64,000 bases of DNA from Mesorhizobium japonicum MAFF 303099. GTDB lineage: Bacteria; Pseudomonadota; Alphaproteobacteria; Rhizobiales; Rhizobiaceae. The stretch spans positions 2,542,001 to 2,606,000 of the forward strand of contig NC_002678.2 in assembly GCF_000009625.1 (NCBI RefSeq), in the 5' to 3' direction. The stretch's first letter is position 1, and each line of letters starts with the position of its first letter. Under the pieces are notes generated by a model. That model saw only the letters and a program-made list of their open reading frames with translations. It made no database searches and was not told the DNA's origin. Below, piece by piece: positions 1 to 7,940 of this stretch. Both the position numbers and the translations under genes were made by a program.

Positions 1-2
1 TG

Positions 3-1568
3 GTCGGGCGTCTGCTGGCCGGCGAAGCGCGCCGTTCCAGCGCCCGTCCGCAATTGCTCCAGCGGCCTGACGGCTCCGTTGTTCCAGTCGCGCTGACCGG
101 CGCCCCGCTGCTCGTTTCCGGTGATGTCGTCGGCGCCGTGCTCGCCTTCCACGACATGACGCGCGAAGAGGATTACATCGAGCGGCTTTCGTGGCAGGCT
201 TCGCATGATGCGTTGACCGGGCTCGCCGACCGGCGCGATTTCGAAAGCCGGCTGGAAAGGACCATCGTCGAATTGCGGGGCCAGCCCCGGCAGCACGCCT
301 TGATGTATCTCGATCTCGATCAGTTCAAGCTGGTCAACGATACGTGCGGCCATGCGGCGGGCGACCAGTTGCTGCGCCAGATCTCGGCGCTGCTGACCTG
401 CGAATTGCGGCCGGGCGACGTGCTGGCACGATTGGGCGGCGATGAGTTCGGCGTGCTGCTCGTCGATTGTGAAGCCGACGAAGCATGCGACATCGCCGAA
501 CGGCTGCGCGCGGCGGTGCAGAACCTGCATTTCGTCTGGGATGGTAGGCCGCTCAACACCAGCGTCAGTGTCGGCATGGTGGAGATCGCCAATGCGCAGG
601 TGACGATCGAGGAAACGCTGCGGGCCGCCGACGTCGCCTGCTACATGGCCAAGGAAAAGGGCCGCAACCGCGTCCAGATTCACAGCGACTGCGACGTGGA
701 CTTGCGCGAGCGTTTCGGCGAGATGGCCTGGGTGCAGCGCCTGCACGCCGCGCTGGAGCAAAACCGTTTCCGGCTTCATGCGCAGGAGATCTGGCCGCTC
801 AACGACGACATCGTCGAGGCGGGAGCGCATATAGAGATCCTGTTGCGGCTGACCGACGAAGACGGCAGCTTCGTCACCCCACAGAGTTTCATTCCAGCGG
901 CCGAGCGCTATGGCCTGATGCCATCGATCGACCGCTGGGTGGTGCGTAACACCTTCCGCATCCTGGCCGCCCGGCAGGCCGATCCGCGCACATCGCCGAT
1001 CACAACTTGCGCCATCAATCTTTCGGGCGCGACTTTTGGTGACGAGAGCTTTCTCGGCTTCCTGAGCGAACAGTTCCTCATCCACGGCATTTCGCCTGCC
1101 ATGATCTGCCTGGAGATCACAGAAACCAGCGCTATCGCCAATCTCACCAGTGCCATGCGCTTCATTGCCGATCTGCGCGGGCTGGGCTGCCGCTTCGCGC
1201 TCGACGATTTCGGCTCCGGCATGTCGTCCTTCGGGTATCTGAAGCACCTGCCGGTCGACTACCTCAAGATCGACGGCAGCTTCGTCAAGGACATGCTGGA
1301 CGACCGCATCGACCGCGCCATGGTCGAGATGATCCACCACATCGGCAAGGTCATGGGCAAGCTTACCATCGCCGAGTTCGTCGAGAGCGACGGTATCGCC
1401 GCCGCTCTGAAGACCATCGGCGTCGACTATGCCCAGGGCTATGGGATCGCCAGACCGACGCCGTTCGATGCCTCGACGGTGCTGCTAGGCCGGGGCGTCA
1501 CGCCGGCCGCCGAAAGCGTCGATCCATGGGCCGATCTGGCGCGGAAGCTGCGCCGTAAGGCGGGCTAG
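3..1568 (+). CDS. PAS-GGDEF-EAL cyclic-di-GMP protein, 5' end outside the window
   Basis: Synthesises and/or degrades cyclic di-GMP. The frame is already open at base 3, so the N-terminus lies upstream and the TTG at 54 is not a real start. The first 60 visible residues end like a PAS domain (GAVLAFHDMTREE). A GGDEF domain follows with the intact motif at 435-449, then an EAL domain whose signature reads E-I-L (834-842). The other EAL catalytic positions are present: NLSG, EITET, DDFGSG, LKIDG, AEFVE and YAQGYGIARP. Both activities are therefore possible on motif grounds. The sensory part is off-window, so the input signal is unknown. Confidence 0.93.
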   Translation, partial: VGRLLAGEARRSSARPQLLQRPDGSVVPVALTGAPLLVSGDVVGAVLAFHDMTREEDYIERLSWQASHDALTGLADRRDFESRLERTIVELRGQPRQHALMYLDLDQFKLVNDTCGHAAGDQLLRQISALLTCELRPGDVLARLGGDEFGVLLVDCEADEACDIAERLRAAVQNLHFVWDGRPLNTSVSVGMVEIANAQVTIEETLRAADVACYMAKEKGRNRVQIHSDCDVDLRERFGEMAWVQRLHAALEQNRFRLHAQEIWPLNDDIVEAGAHIEILLRLTDEDGSFVTPQSFIPAAERYGLMPSIDRWVVRNTFRILAARQADPRTSPITTCAINLSGATFGDESFLGFLSEQFLIHGISPAMICLEITETSAIANLTSAMRFIADLRGLGCRFALDDFGSGMSSFGYLKHLPVDYLKIDGSFVKDMLDDRIDRAMVEMIHHIGKVMGKLTIAEFVESDGIAAALKTIGVDYAQGYGIARPTPFDASTVLLGRGVTPAAESVDPWADLARKLRRKAG

Positions 1569-1591
1569 TCTAGGGGAGTTGCAATCCCGGT

Positions 1592-2131
1592 TCAGGACAG
1601 CCGCTCCAGCAGCACGGTCGGGGCGTCGTGATAGGTGGTCCGCAACACCTCGCGATAACCGACCTTGCCAGCGACGTTCAACGAGGCGGTATTCTCGGGA
1701 TCAATGATGCAGACGGTTTTCACCCGTCCGAAGGTTTCTTCGCCCCAGGCCAGCACACGGCCGACGACCTCTGTGGCAAGACCTACCCCATGCACGGCCG
1801 GCGCCAGTGCCCATCCGGCCTCGGGAATGCCTTCGATCGAAGGTTCCATGTCGCGCTTCAGATCGTGAAACCCGGCCTCGCCGACGAAGCGGCCCGTCGC
1901 CTTCTCCTCGATCGCCCAGAAGCCGTAGCCGAGCAGCGACCACAGGCCGGCATGACGCAGGAAGCGCATCCAGCTTTCCTCGCGCGTGCGCGGCTTGCCG
2001 CCGATGAAGCGGGTGACGGCCGGGTCGGCCCACATCGTTGAATAGGCGTCGAAATCCGCCAGCCGGTGTGCCCGCAGAATGGTTCGCTGCGTCTCGATGA
2101 CAGGGGCGACGGTCACTTGGCGGTTGTTCAT
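1592..2131 (-). CDS. GNAT family N-acetyltransferase (RimJ/RimL type)
   Basis: Predicted 179-residue acetyl-CoA-dependent N-acetyltransferase. The N-terminal segment TQRTILRAHRLADFDAY is typical of the RimJ/RimL (Acetyltransf_3) group, as are the central G-F-W-A-I-E strand and the late N-x-A-S-L-N-V-A-G-K-V-G-Y segment that contacts CoA. The ATG at 2131 is preferred over an upstream in-frame ATG at 2185 because GAGG lies about 8 bases before it and the extra 18 residues look non-conserved. The substrate cannot be told from sequence. It faces the GGDEF/EAL gene convergently across 23 bases. Confidence 0.85.
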   Translation of the reverse strand: MNNRQVTVAPVIETQRTILRAHRLADFDAYSTMWADPAVTRFIGGKPRTREESWMRFLRHAGLWSLLGYGFWAIEEKATGRFVGEAGFHDLKRDMEPSIEGIPEAGWALAPAVHGVGLATEVVGRVLAWGEETFGRVKTVCIIDPENTASLNVAGKVGYREVLRTTYHDAPTVLLERLS

Positions 2132-2256
2132 GGGATTTGCCTCGCTGCAGGTGCCCGCGCTTAGCAAATCGGTCCTGCGGTGCAAGGGCCAGTTGAAGAC
2201 GCGCCATCATCCAGAACCGCAGTGTGCAAGGTTCTGCAGCAGCCCGTAGCAGATCT

Positions 2257-2487
2257 TCAGCCGCGCCAAACCATGTTCATGTAGACGCCGCCACGTTGCA
2301 ATTCGTCCAGCATCTGGTCGAGCCGCTTCTGCCTTGTGTCCGGGCGCTTGGCGCGGGCAATCCAGCCGAGATAGTCGTTCTTCTGGTAGTCCGGCCGGGC
2401 CTCATAAGCCGTTGTCAGGCCACGCTCCACCAGGGCGGCGTGGATCAGGTCAGGCATCGGATTAAGGGGGCGTTTCAGTCTGGTCAT
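2257..2487 (-). CDS. YdeI/OmpD-associated family small protein
   Basis: A 76-residue protein that matches the C-terminal part of YdeI-like proteins (basic NDYLGWIARAKRPDTRQKR segment, then LDQMLDELQRGGVYMN). Its function in bacteria is poorly defined. An in-frame ATG at 2550 would add 21 residues read from an extragenic repeat, so the ATG at 2487 is taken. It is short for the family and could be a free-standing C-terminal domain. Confidence 0.65.
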   Translation of the reverse strand: MTRLKRPLNPMPDLIHAALVERGLTTAYEARPDYQKNDYLGWIARAKRPDTRQKRLDQMLDELQRGGVYMNMVWRG

Positions 2488-2498
2488 GCTTGCAAACC

Positions 2499-2602
2499 TA
2501 GAGCAATTCCAGGAAAAGTGTGAGCGGCTTTCCGTCCGGAATTGCGTCAAAACAAAGAGTTAGAGTGGTTCGCCGTTTCCATGAAACGGTGAAACGCTCT
2601 AA
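2499..2602. repeat. RIME-like extragenic palindromic repeat, copy 1
   Basis: About 104 bases that begin TAGAGCAATTCCAGGAAAAG and end in a hairpin built on CCGTTTC-CAT-GAAACGG. The same element recurs almost base for base at 34322-34449, and diverged relatives lie near 16925-16998 and 61000-61064. It lies just upstream of the YdeI-like start codon. Rhizobiales carry many such elements. Transcribed, this copy would fold into a stem-loop. Confidence 0.85.
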
Positions 2603-2758
2603 CGTGCCCGGATCGGGCGTCGACGCAACCTGTGGTTAGGGACCAGCTTTCTATGGGAATTCTGCCCGACGGTGTTATTTTCCCGGCAGGCTGATTCAGC
2701 ACATTTGCGGCGCGACCTTTTCAGACGCGGGGCTGGTGCTCAAACCCAGGGAAAAAGT

Positions 2759-3214
2759 ATGGACACGACCGACCTTGTGCTTGCCATTGTCCATCATCTG
2801 CTGGTGTTTTCCCTGGCAGGAATCATCGGCGCCGAATTCGTGCTGATCCGCGGCGACCTGCCCGCCGTAACCCTCAAGCGGCTCGCCGGCATCGACCGCC
2901 ACTATGGCATCATCGCCTCACTCATCATCATCGTCGGCATCGCCCGTGTCTTCTGGAGCCTCAAGGGATGGGAGTTCTACGTTTACAACTGGATGTTCTG
3001 GGCCAAGATGGCGGCATTCGGCATCGTCGGCCTGCTGTCGATCATCCCGACCGTGCGCTTCATTTCCTGGAACCGGCAGGCCGGCGCCAATCCCTCCTTC
3101 TCCGTGCCGGCGGGCGAACTGGCCTCGGTGAAGACCTATATCCGCGCCGAGGCGCTCGTCTTCCTGCTGATCCCGGTTTTCGCGGCGGCGATGGCGCGCG
3201 GCTACGGTATCTGA
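2759..3214 (+). CDS. DUF2214 family integral membrane protein
   Basis: A 151-residue inner-membrane protein of unknown function. It has about four hydrophobic segments (roughly residues 5-25, 45-65, 75-98 and 130-148) and a conserved-looking ADLVLAIVHHL-type N-terminus followed by RGDLPAVTLKRLAGIDR. The ATG at 2759 is chosen over an upstream TTG at 2672 because the extra 29 residues are not hydrophobic or family-like. The last 13 bases overlap the convergent nth gene. Confidence 0.8.
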   Translation: MDTTDLVLAIVHHLLVFSLAGIIGAEFVLIRGDLPAVTLKRLAGIDRHYGIIASLIIIVGIARVFWSLKGWEFYVYNWMFWAKMAAFGIVGLLSIIPTVRFISWNRQAGANPSFSVPAGELASVKTYIRAEALVFLLIPVFAAAMARGYGI

Positions 3215-4014
3215 TCGCCAACGGCCACGGCTTCAAGCGGAGCGATCGGCACCAGCGGCGCTGGAATGCTGCTCGTCTTCTCCTCAGCCTTACAGATGTC
3301 AGCGATGACGCAGGCCGGGCAATCCGGCTTGCGTGCCTTGCAGACATAACGGCCATGCAGGATCAGCCAGTGATGCGCATGGCGCATATATTCGTCCGGG
3401 ATGATCTTCAGCAGCCCTTGCTCGACCTGTTCGGGCGTCTTGCCGGGCGCCAGGCCGAGCCGGTTGCCGATCCGAAAGATGTGCGTGTCGACTGCCATCG
3501 TATGCTGGCCGAAGGCCATGTTCAGCACGACATTGGCGGTCTTGCGCCCGACGCCAGGCAGCTTGACCAGCTCGTCACGACCGTCAGGCACCACGCCGCC
3601 ATGATCGCGGATCAGCGCTTCCGACAGCGCGATGACGTTCTTGGCTTTGTTGCGCCACAGGCCGATGGTCCTGATATAGTCGCCGACCTTGGCCTCACCC
3701 AGCGCCAGCATCTTCCGCGGCGTATCAGCGACCTTGAATAGCGCGCGCGTCGCCTTGTTGACGCCGGCGTCCGTCGCCTGTGCCGAAAGCACCACCGCCA
3801 CCAGCAGCGTGAAGGCGTTGACGTGTTCGAGCTCGCCCTTCGGCTCCGGCCGCTGGACCGAAAAACGGCGGAAGATCTCGTGCACCTCCGCCGGACTGTA
3901 GCGCGGAGTCCGCCGCACCGGCCGTGGGCGCGGCTTGGCGTTCGAGCCGTCGCGTCGTCCGGCCGGTAGGTCTTTTTCGGGCATGGAAGAATCTTTGGAC
4001 TTGGGGCTCGCCAT
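3202..4014 (-). CDS. nth: Endonuclease III (base-excision repair DNA glycosylase/AP lyase)
   Basis: Removes oxidised pyrimidines and nicks the abasic site. The 270-residue protein contains the helix-hairpin-helix LPGVGRKTANVV with the catalytic Lys, the catalytic Asp in AVDTHIFR, and a C-terminal [4Fe-4S] motif C-x6-C-x2-C-x5-C (CKARKPDCPACVIADIC). A near-ideal TAGGAGGG sits just before the ATG at 4014, so the in-frame ATG at 4047 is rejected. The basic, Pro/Arg-rich first 45 residues are an extension relative to the E. coli enzyme. It diverges from the DUF2244 gene across only 22 bases. Confidence 0.96.
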   Translation of the reverse strand: MASPKSKDSSMPEKDLPAGRRDGSNAKPRPRPVRRTPRYSPAEVHEIFRRFSVQRPEPKGELEHVNAFTLLVAVVLSAQATDAGVNKATRALFKVADTPRKMLALGEAKVGDYIRTIGLWRNKAKNVIALSEALIRDHGGVVPDGRDELVKLPGVGRKTANVVLNMAFGQHTMAVDTHIFRIGNRLGLAPGKTPEQVEQGLLKIIPDEYMRHAHHWLILHGRYVCKARKPDCPACVIADICKAEEKTSSIPAPLVPIAPLEAVAVGDQIP

Positions 4015-4036
4015 TTCCCTCCTATAATATCCCGTC

Positions 4037-4531
4037 ATGAGCGACACAAACGCCTCGTTCCAGGCTGACGAGCCCTTCTTTCACGCATTGCTGACCCCAC
4101 ACCGGTCGCTGGGCAGGAAGGGCTTCCTGGTCCTGATGGGCGCGCTGTCGTTCGGCTGGCTGGGGACCGGCGCGTTCTTCCTGTCGCGCGGCGCCTGGCC
4201 GGTATTCGGCTTCTTCGGCCTTGACGTGGTCGCCGTCTACATCGCCTTCCGCGCCAACTACCGCGCCGCCCGCGCCCGCGAAGAGGTGTCGGTCTCGCGT
4301 ACCACCCTCGACATCCGCAAGACGGCCCCTTCGGGAAAATCGGAGGCCCACCGCTTCAACCCGTTCTGGGCACGGTTTTCGGTCGCTCGTCACGCCGAGA
4401 TCGGCATCACCAGAATGACGGTTGAAGGCCAAGGCCAGAACGTGCCGATCGGCGGTTTTCTCGATCCCGAGTCCCGCGAGAGTTTTGCGACGGCTTTTTC
4501 ACGCGCGCTGGCGACCGCCAAGGCGCGCTGA
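4037..4531 (+). CDS. DUF2244 domain membrane protein
   Basis: A 164-residue protein with two adjacent transmembrane segments (about residues 28-70) followed by a basic soluble domain ending NVPIGGFLDPESRESFATAFSRAL, the characteristic DUF2244 tail. Function unknown; members are widespread in alphaproteobacteria. It is divergent from nth, and its stop lies 2 bases from the end of the convergent methyltransferase gene. Confidence 0.85.
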   Translation: MSDTNASFQADEPFFHALLTPHRSLGRKGFLVLMGALSFGWLGTGAFFLSRGAWPVFGFFGLDVVAVYIAFRANYRAARAREEVSVSRTTLDIRKTAPSGKSEAHRFNPFWARFSVARHAEIGITRMTVEGQGQNVPIGGFLDPESRESFATAFSRALATAKAR

Positions 4532-4533
4532 AT

Positions 4534-5349
4534 CTAGAATCGATAGCGCAGAAGCCTGCCGACCTTGCGCAGCGCCGGAATGTGTTTCCACAGGCGAACG
4601 AAGAGTTTGGCCGACCAGCCCATGCGGGCGGCGTGTTCGGGCATGTAGGCGGAAATATCCTCGACGAACCGCAGTTTCGGAACCGCCAGTTCCAGCTCGT
4701 GCGGATCGTCGATCGCCCAGTGAACCTCGGCGCCCGTCGCCTTGATGGTCGGACTGAGACGAAGCAGCGTCAGGCCGAAACGGCTGTAGGCGTCGAACAT
4801 CAGCTCGCCGCCGGCAAGATGCGAGACAAGCCGCGAAACCAGGCGCAGCCCTTCGTCGGCGGGAAGATAGGGTGTCAACCCTTCCGCCACCACCATGGCC
4901 GGGCGGTTGCGGGGCACTTCGGCCAGCCAGCCGGGCTCGGTCACCGACGAAGCGATGAGATGATAATGGTCGCGGGGCGGGTAAAGCTTTCGCCTGAGTT
5001 CGATGACCTGGGGATAGTCGGCATCGAACCAGTCCACGCCTGGTGGCGGATCGACACGGAAGACGCGCGTGTCGAGCCCGCAGCCCAGATGCAGCACGAT
5101 GGCGCCGGGATTTCTGGCCAGAAAATCCTCGACACGAACGTCCAGTGTCTTGGCCCGGATCGCCAGGCCGATGCCGAGATTCTCGTCGACCTTGAGCCTG
5201 GAGAAGTCATAGTCGATCTTACGCACCGCCTCGTCGGCGAAATGATCCCCAAGCAGCGAATGGGGCAGCCGGCTCTCCAGCGCCTTGCCATAGAGCGTCA
5301 TCAGCAAGGTTTCTTTTGCCCCGGTCAGATGCACTTTCTCGCCAGTCAT
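4534..5349 (-). CDS. Leucine carboxyl methyltransferase-family (LCM/TcmP-like) SAM methyltransferase
   Basis: Predicted 271-residue SAM-dependent O-methyltransferase. It carries the LCM-type SAM motif IVLHLGCGLDTRVFR, then WFDADYPQVIELRR and VVAEGLTPYLP. Bacterial members methylate carboxyl groups of small molecules or polyketides; the substrate here is unknown. Start taken at 5349, where AGGAG precedes the ATG; an in-frame ATG at 5502 would run into the promoter region of the divergent ada-like gene. Confidence 0.87.
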   Translation of the reverse strand: MTGEKVHLTGAKETLLMTLYGKALESRLPHSLLGDHFADEAVRKIDYDFSRLKVDENLGIGLAIRAKTLDVRVEDFLARNPGAIVLHLGCGLDTRVFRVDPPPGVDWFDADYPQVIELRRKLYPPRDHYHLIASSVTEPGWLAEVPRNRPAMVVAEGLTPYLPADEGLRLVSRLVSHLAGGELMFDAYSRFGLTLLRLSPTIKATGAEVHWAIDDPHELELAVPKLRFVEDISAYMPEHAARMGWSAKLFVRLWKHIPALRKVGRLLRYRF

Positions 5350-5464
5350 GAGCGACTCCTGGGCAAGAAGCCCGAGTCTATCTGGGTATGCGCGGCAAGA
5401 AGGCAAGTTTCGGGTGGCGATCGGCGCCCCAAGGGGCGATATTCCTGGCCAAGGAGACAGTTCG

Positions 5465-6343
5465 ATGAGCACACAGACAGCCGTCCTCAAGAAGGACATC
5501 ACGCCGCAAGGCAGCGACTACGAGATCGTGCGCCGCGCCATCGAGAAGATCAGCCTCGACTATCGCGACCAGCCTTCGCTCGAGGAGCTTGCCGAGGAGG
5601 TCGGCGAGACGCCGACCGGCCTGCAGAAACTGTTCACCCGCTGGGCCGGCCTGTCGCCGAAAGCCTTCCTGCAGGCGGTGACGCTCGACCATGCGCGCCG
5701 GCTGCTGGACTCCGGCATGCCGCTGCTCGAAACCTCGTTCGAACTGGGCATGTCCGGTCCCGGTCGGCTGCATGATCTGTTCGTCACCCACGAGGCAATG
5801 TCGCCGGGCGACTACAAGACGCGCGGCGCCGGCCTCACCATCCGCTACGGCTACCATGCCTCGCCTTTCGGCACCGCCCTGATCATGGCCACCGACCGTG
5901 GGCTTGCCGGCCTCGCTTTCAGCGACCCCGGCGAGGAGCGCGCCGCCTTCGCCGACATGTCCAGCCGCTGGCCGAACGCCATCTATGTCGAGGACCTGGC
6001 CGCGACCGGTCCTTACGCCGCGCGCATCTTCGACCCGACGCTGTGGCGCCCCGACCAGCCGCTGCATGTCGTCATGATCGGCACCGACTTCCAGGTTCGC
6101 GTCTGGGAGGCGCTGCTGCAAATCCCGATGGGCAAGGCCCGCACCTATTCCTCGATCGCCGCCAGCATCGGCGCGCCAAGCGCCAGCCGCGCGGTCGGCG
6201 CCGCCAATGGCGCCAACCCGCTTTCCTTCGTGGTGCCTTGCCATCGCGCTATCGGCAAGTCCGGCGACCTCACCGGCTACCACTGGGGCCTGACCCGCAA
6301 GCGCGCCATCCTCGGCTGGGAGGCGGGCCAAGTGTCGTCATAA
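5465..6343 (+). CDS. Ada-like AraC-methylated-DNA-protein cysteine methyltransferase
   Basis: Repairs O6-alkylguanine by suicidal transfer to cysteine and probably regulates transcription. Of its 292 residues, about 15-110 form an AraC-type helix-turn-helix (LEELAEEVGETPTGLQKLFT) and about 125-290 the MGMT fold with the active-site FVVPCHRAIG. The E. coli Ada N-terminal zinc/phosphotriester domain is absent, so the usual methylphosphotriester switch is missing. AAGGAG precedes the ATG at 5465. Confidence 0.93.
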   Translation: MSTQTAVLKKDITPQGSDYEIVRRAIEKISLDYRDQPSLEELAEEVGETPTGLQKLFTRWAGLSPKAFLQAVTLDHARRLLDSGMPLLETSFELGMSGPGRLHDLFVTHEAMSPGDYKTRGAGLTIRYGYHASPFGTALIMATDRGLAGLAFSDPGEERAAFADMSSRWPNAIYVEDLAATGPYAARIFDPTLWRPDQPLHVVMIGTDFQVRVWEALLQIPMGKARTYSSIAASIGAPSASRAVGAANGANPLSFVVPCHRAIGKSGDLTGYHWGLTRKRAILGWEAGQVSS

Positions 6344-6486
6344 ATATCGTTTTTCCAGTTTCCGGCGAAGAAATTTACAGATCTTGATTATCGAAAAGTA
6401 TTACTTGGACTTTATCCGAAATTCAGGGCACAACCGAGGACAACCTTTGGTTTTTTGTAAGGCGTTATTTCTGCGAATTATTTAAG

Positions 6487-6503
6487 TTTACGCTAAATTA
6501 ACC
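6487..6503 (+). promoter_or_regulatory. CtrA-box-like sequence upstream of the secreted-protein operon
   Basis: TTTA-N7-TTAACC lies 60 bases before the first gene of the operon. It differs by one base from the alphaproteobacterial CtrA consensus TTAA-N7-TTAAC. The surrounding 6344-6562 is strikingly AT-rich for this genome and is the only plausible promoter region. A single half-conserved box is weak evidence. Confidence 0.3.
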
Positions 6504-6562
6504 ACGATGAAGCGATCATGACTCCTGTTAATTCGGGCGATCCGACTTAATAGGAGGCCTCT

Positions 6563-7033
6563 ATGAAGTTGTTTCGCACCGCCTTGGGTGCAGCCTTGCT
6601 GGGCGCATGTCTGGGCCAGCCTGCATTGGCTACGACGCAAAATGTCATTTTCAATGGCACGATCTCCCCGACCTGCACGCTTGTCATTGCCACCAATGGC
6701 ACGATGACGGTCAGTCCCGACCTTCAGACCCTCAGCTCCCACAACAGCGGCGGCTCGGCCGGAACCGTCACGCTGACGACGACAGGCGGCGTGTCGCTGA
6801 GCGTCGATCCGGTTACCACCACGACGGTGCCGTCGGCCGACACGACATCGACCACCTGGACGCCAACCTACTCTTCCGCCGGTGCCCATTCCATCGTCGA
6901 GACCGGCTCGGCGACCGCCATCAGCACACCTGGCGCCGACGTTGTCTCGGTCCATCTCGCCGGCACCAAGGGCGGCAGCAACCGCTTCGCCAACGGAAAC
7001 TATCAGGCAACGGTAACGCTGCGCTGCGAGTAG
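6563..7033 (+). CDS. Small secreted beta-rich protein A (coat/fimbrial-subunit-like)
   Basis: A 156-residue exported protein. The signal peptide is MKLFRTALGAALLGACLGQPALA, cleaved at ALA-TT. The mature part is Thr/Ser/Gly-rich with two cysteines, one near its start (SPTCTL) and one at the extreme C-terminus (LRCE). This suggests a disulfide-closed immunoglobulin-like sandwich as in spore-coat-U or pilin-type subunits. The last gene of the operon shares the SPTC/GTC start, the GTMT segment, the NGNYQ/AGNYQ segment and the terminal V-T-x-R-C-E. AGGAGG precedes the ATG. Function is inferred only from architecture. Confidence 0.75.
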   Translation: MKLFRTALGAALLGACLGQPALATTQNVIFNGTISPTCTLVIATNGTMTVSPDLQTLSSHNSGGSAGTVTLTTTGGVSLSVDPVTTTTVPSADTTSTTWTPTYSSAGAHSIVETGSATAISTPGADVVSVHLAGTKGGSNRFANGNYQATVTLRCE

Positions 7034-7053
7034 CGCCCGGGAAGGAGGCATCC

Positions 7054-7446
7054 TTGACACTTTTTCGAACCCTGGCGACGGCGCTGGCTGTCGGCCTGAT
7101 CCCCGTTGCCGCAGCGGCCCAGTCGATGTCGCCGATGCGCGGCGAGATCAACAGCTTCACCGACGTCTTCGCGGTCCGCGTATACCCGGCCAATCCATAC
7201 GACCAGAAGATCAAGGTCGAAATCCACGTCTACGATCAGGATTTCCAGCCGGTGGACGCCAGGATCTCTCCGAGCGTGTTCCAGCTGGGTTCCCAGGCTT
7301 CCCGTCCTGTCCTTGTGGTCGTGCCCTTCGGCGGCGCCGCCGAGCGTAAAGTGCGTATCTGTACCGAAAGCATCCCCTTCCCCAATCAACAGACGCAGAT
7401 AAGGGCACAGATATGCGGAAAGTTCTTTGGACACCGCAAGTCCTGA
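7054..7446 (+). CDS. Short secreted PapD-type chaperone-like protein
   Basis: A 130-residue exported protein starting at TTG 7054, preceded by a strong AAGGAGG. The signal peptide ends AAAAQS. The mature part (FTDVFAVRVYPANPYDQKI, VFQLGSQASRPVLVVVPF, ERKVRICTESIPF) has the strand pattern of the N-terminal domain of periplasmic pilus chaperones. It is only about half the usual chaperone length, and the second Ig-like domain is missing. It starts 20 bases after protein A and overlaps the next gene by 34 bases, so it is translationally coupled. The chaperone role is inference. Confidence 0.62.
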   Translation: MTLFRTLATALAVGLIPVAAAAQSMSPMRGEINSFTDVFAVRVYPANPYDQKIKVEIHVYDQDFQPVDARISPSVFQLGSQASRPVLVVVPFGGAAERKVRICTESIPFPNQQTQIRAQICGKFFGHRKS

Positions 7447-7940
7447 CGCTGGCACTCGCGGCTGCAGTGATAAGCACCGCTCCAACCCAGGCCCAGGACC
7501 AGATCTACAATCTCAACCAGAACGAGAACGGCTTCAATTTGCCCGGTGTCACCTTGCCCCAGGGCCAGGACGAGGTTCATGCCGCGGACGGCACCACTTG
7601 CCGCTCCGCCGTTTCCGGTTCCGGTGCCTATGTCGATCTCGGCGTTATCAGGGGCAACAACCAGACAGATAATGGCGTCGCCACCTACGGCCGGGTGGTG
7701 ATCCCGATCGGGCGTACGCCGAAGCGTCTCGACTGCAGCCGGCTATATGAACTGGAGGTCCAGCGCCTGCAGATGGAGCTGAAACTGCTCAAAATGGGTC
7801 TCGGCGGCGACGGCACGACGGGGAGCGTGGCCGCCAGCGCTGCCGCTCCCGCCGCCGCGACCGCATCACCCGGATGGGCCAATGAAGGCTGGACCATCAG
7901 GACCGGAAACAGCGATGGCAAGAAAAAGAAGAAGAAATAG
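7413..7940 (+). CDS. Secreted protein of unknown family with a poly-lysine C-terminus
   Basis: A 175-residue exported protein not recognised as a named family. A signal peptide (MRKVLWTPQVLTLALAAAV..., cleavage near TQAQ) is followed by an Asn/Gln-rich region, a central domain with two cysteines (TTCRSAV, RLDCSRL), a helix (YELEVQRLQMELKLLKMG), an Ala-rich linker and a hexa-lysine tail. A helix plus cationic tail would suit an outer-membrane or peptidoglycan-associated assembly factor. It overlaps the genes on both sides. Confidence 0.62.
   Translation: MRKVLWTPQVLTLALAAAVISTAPTQAQDQIYNLNQNENGFNLPGVTLPQGQDEVHAADGTTCRSAVSGSGAYVDLGVIRGNNQTDNGVATYGRVVIPIGRTPKRLDCSRLYELEVQRLQMELKLLKMGLGGDGTTGSVAASAAAPAAATASPGWANEGWTIRTGNSDGKKKKKK

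Noticed and set aside
6607..7446. 279-codon frame as one long protein including the chaperone-like segment
   Set aside because: The first 149 codons overlap protein A out of frame and look random; the TTG at 7054 has a strong ribosome-binding site and a signal peptide follows.
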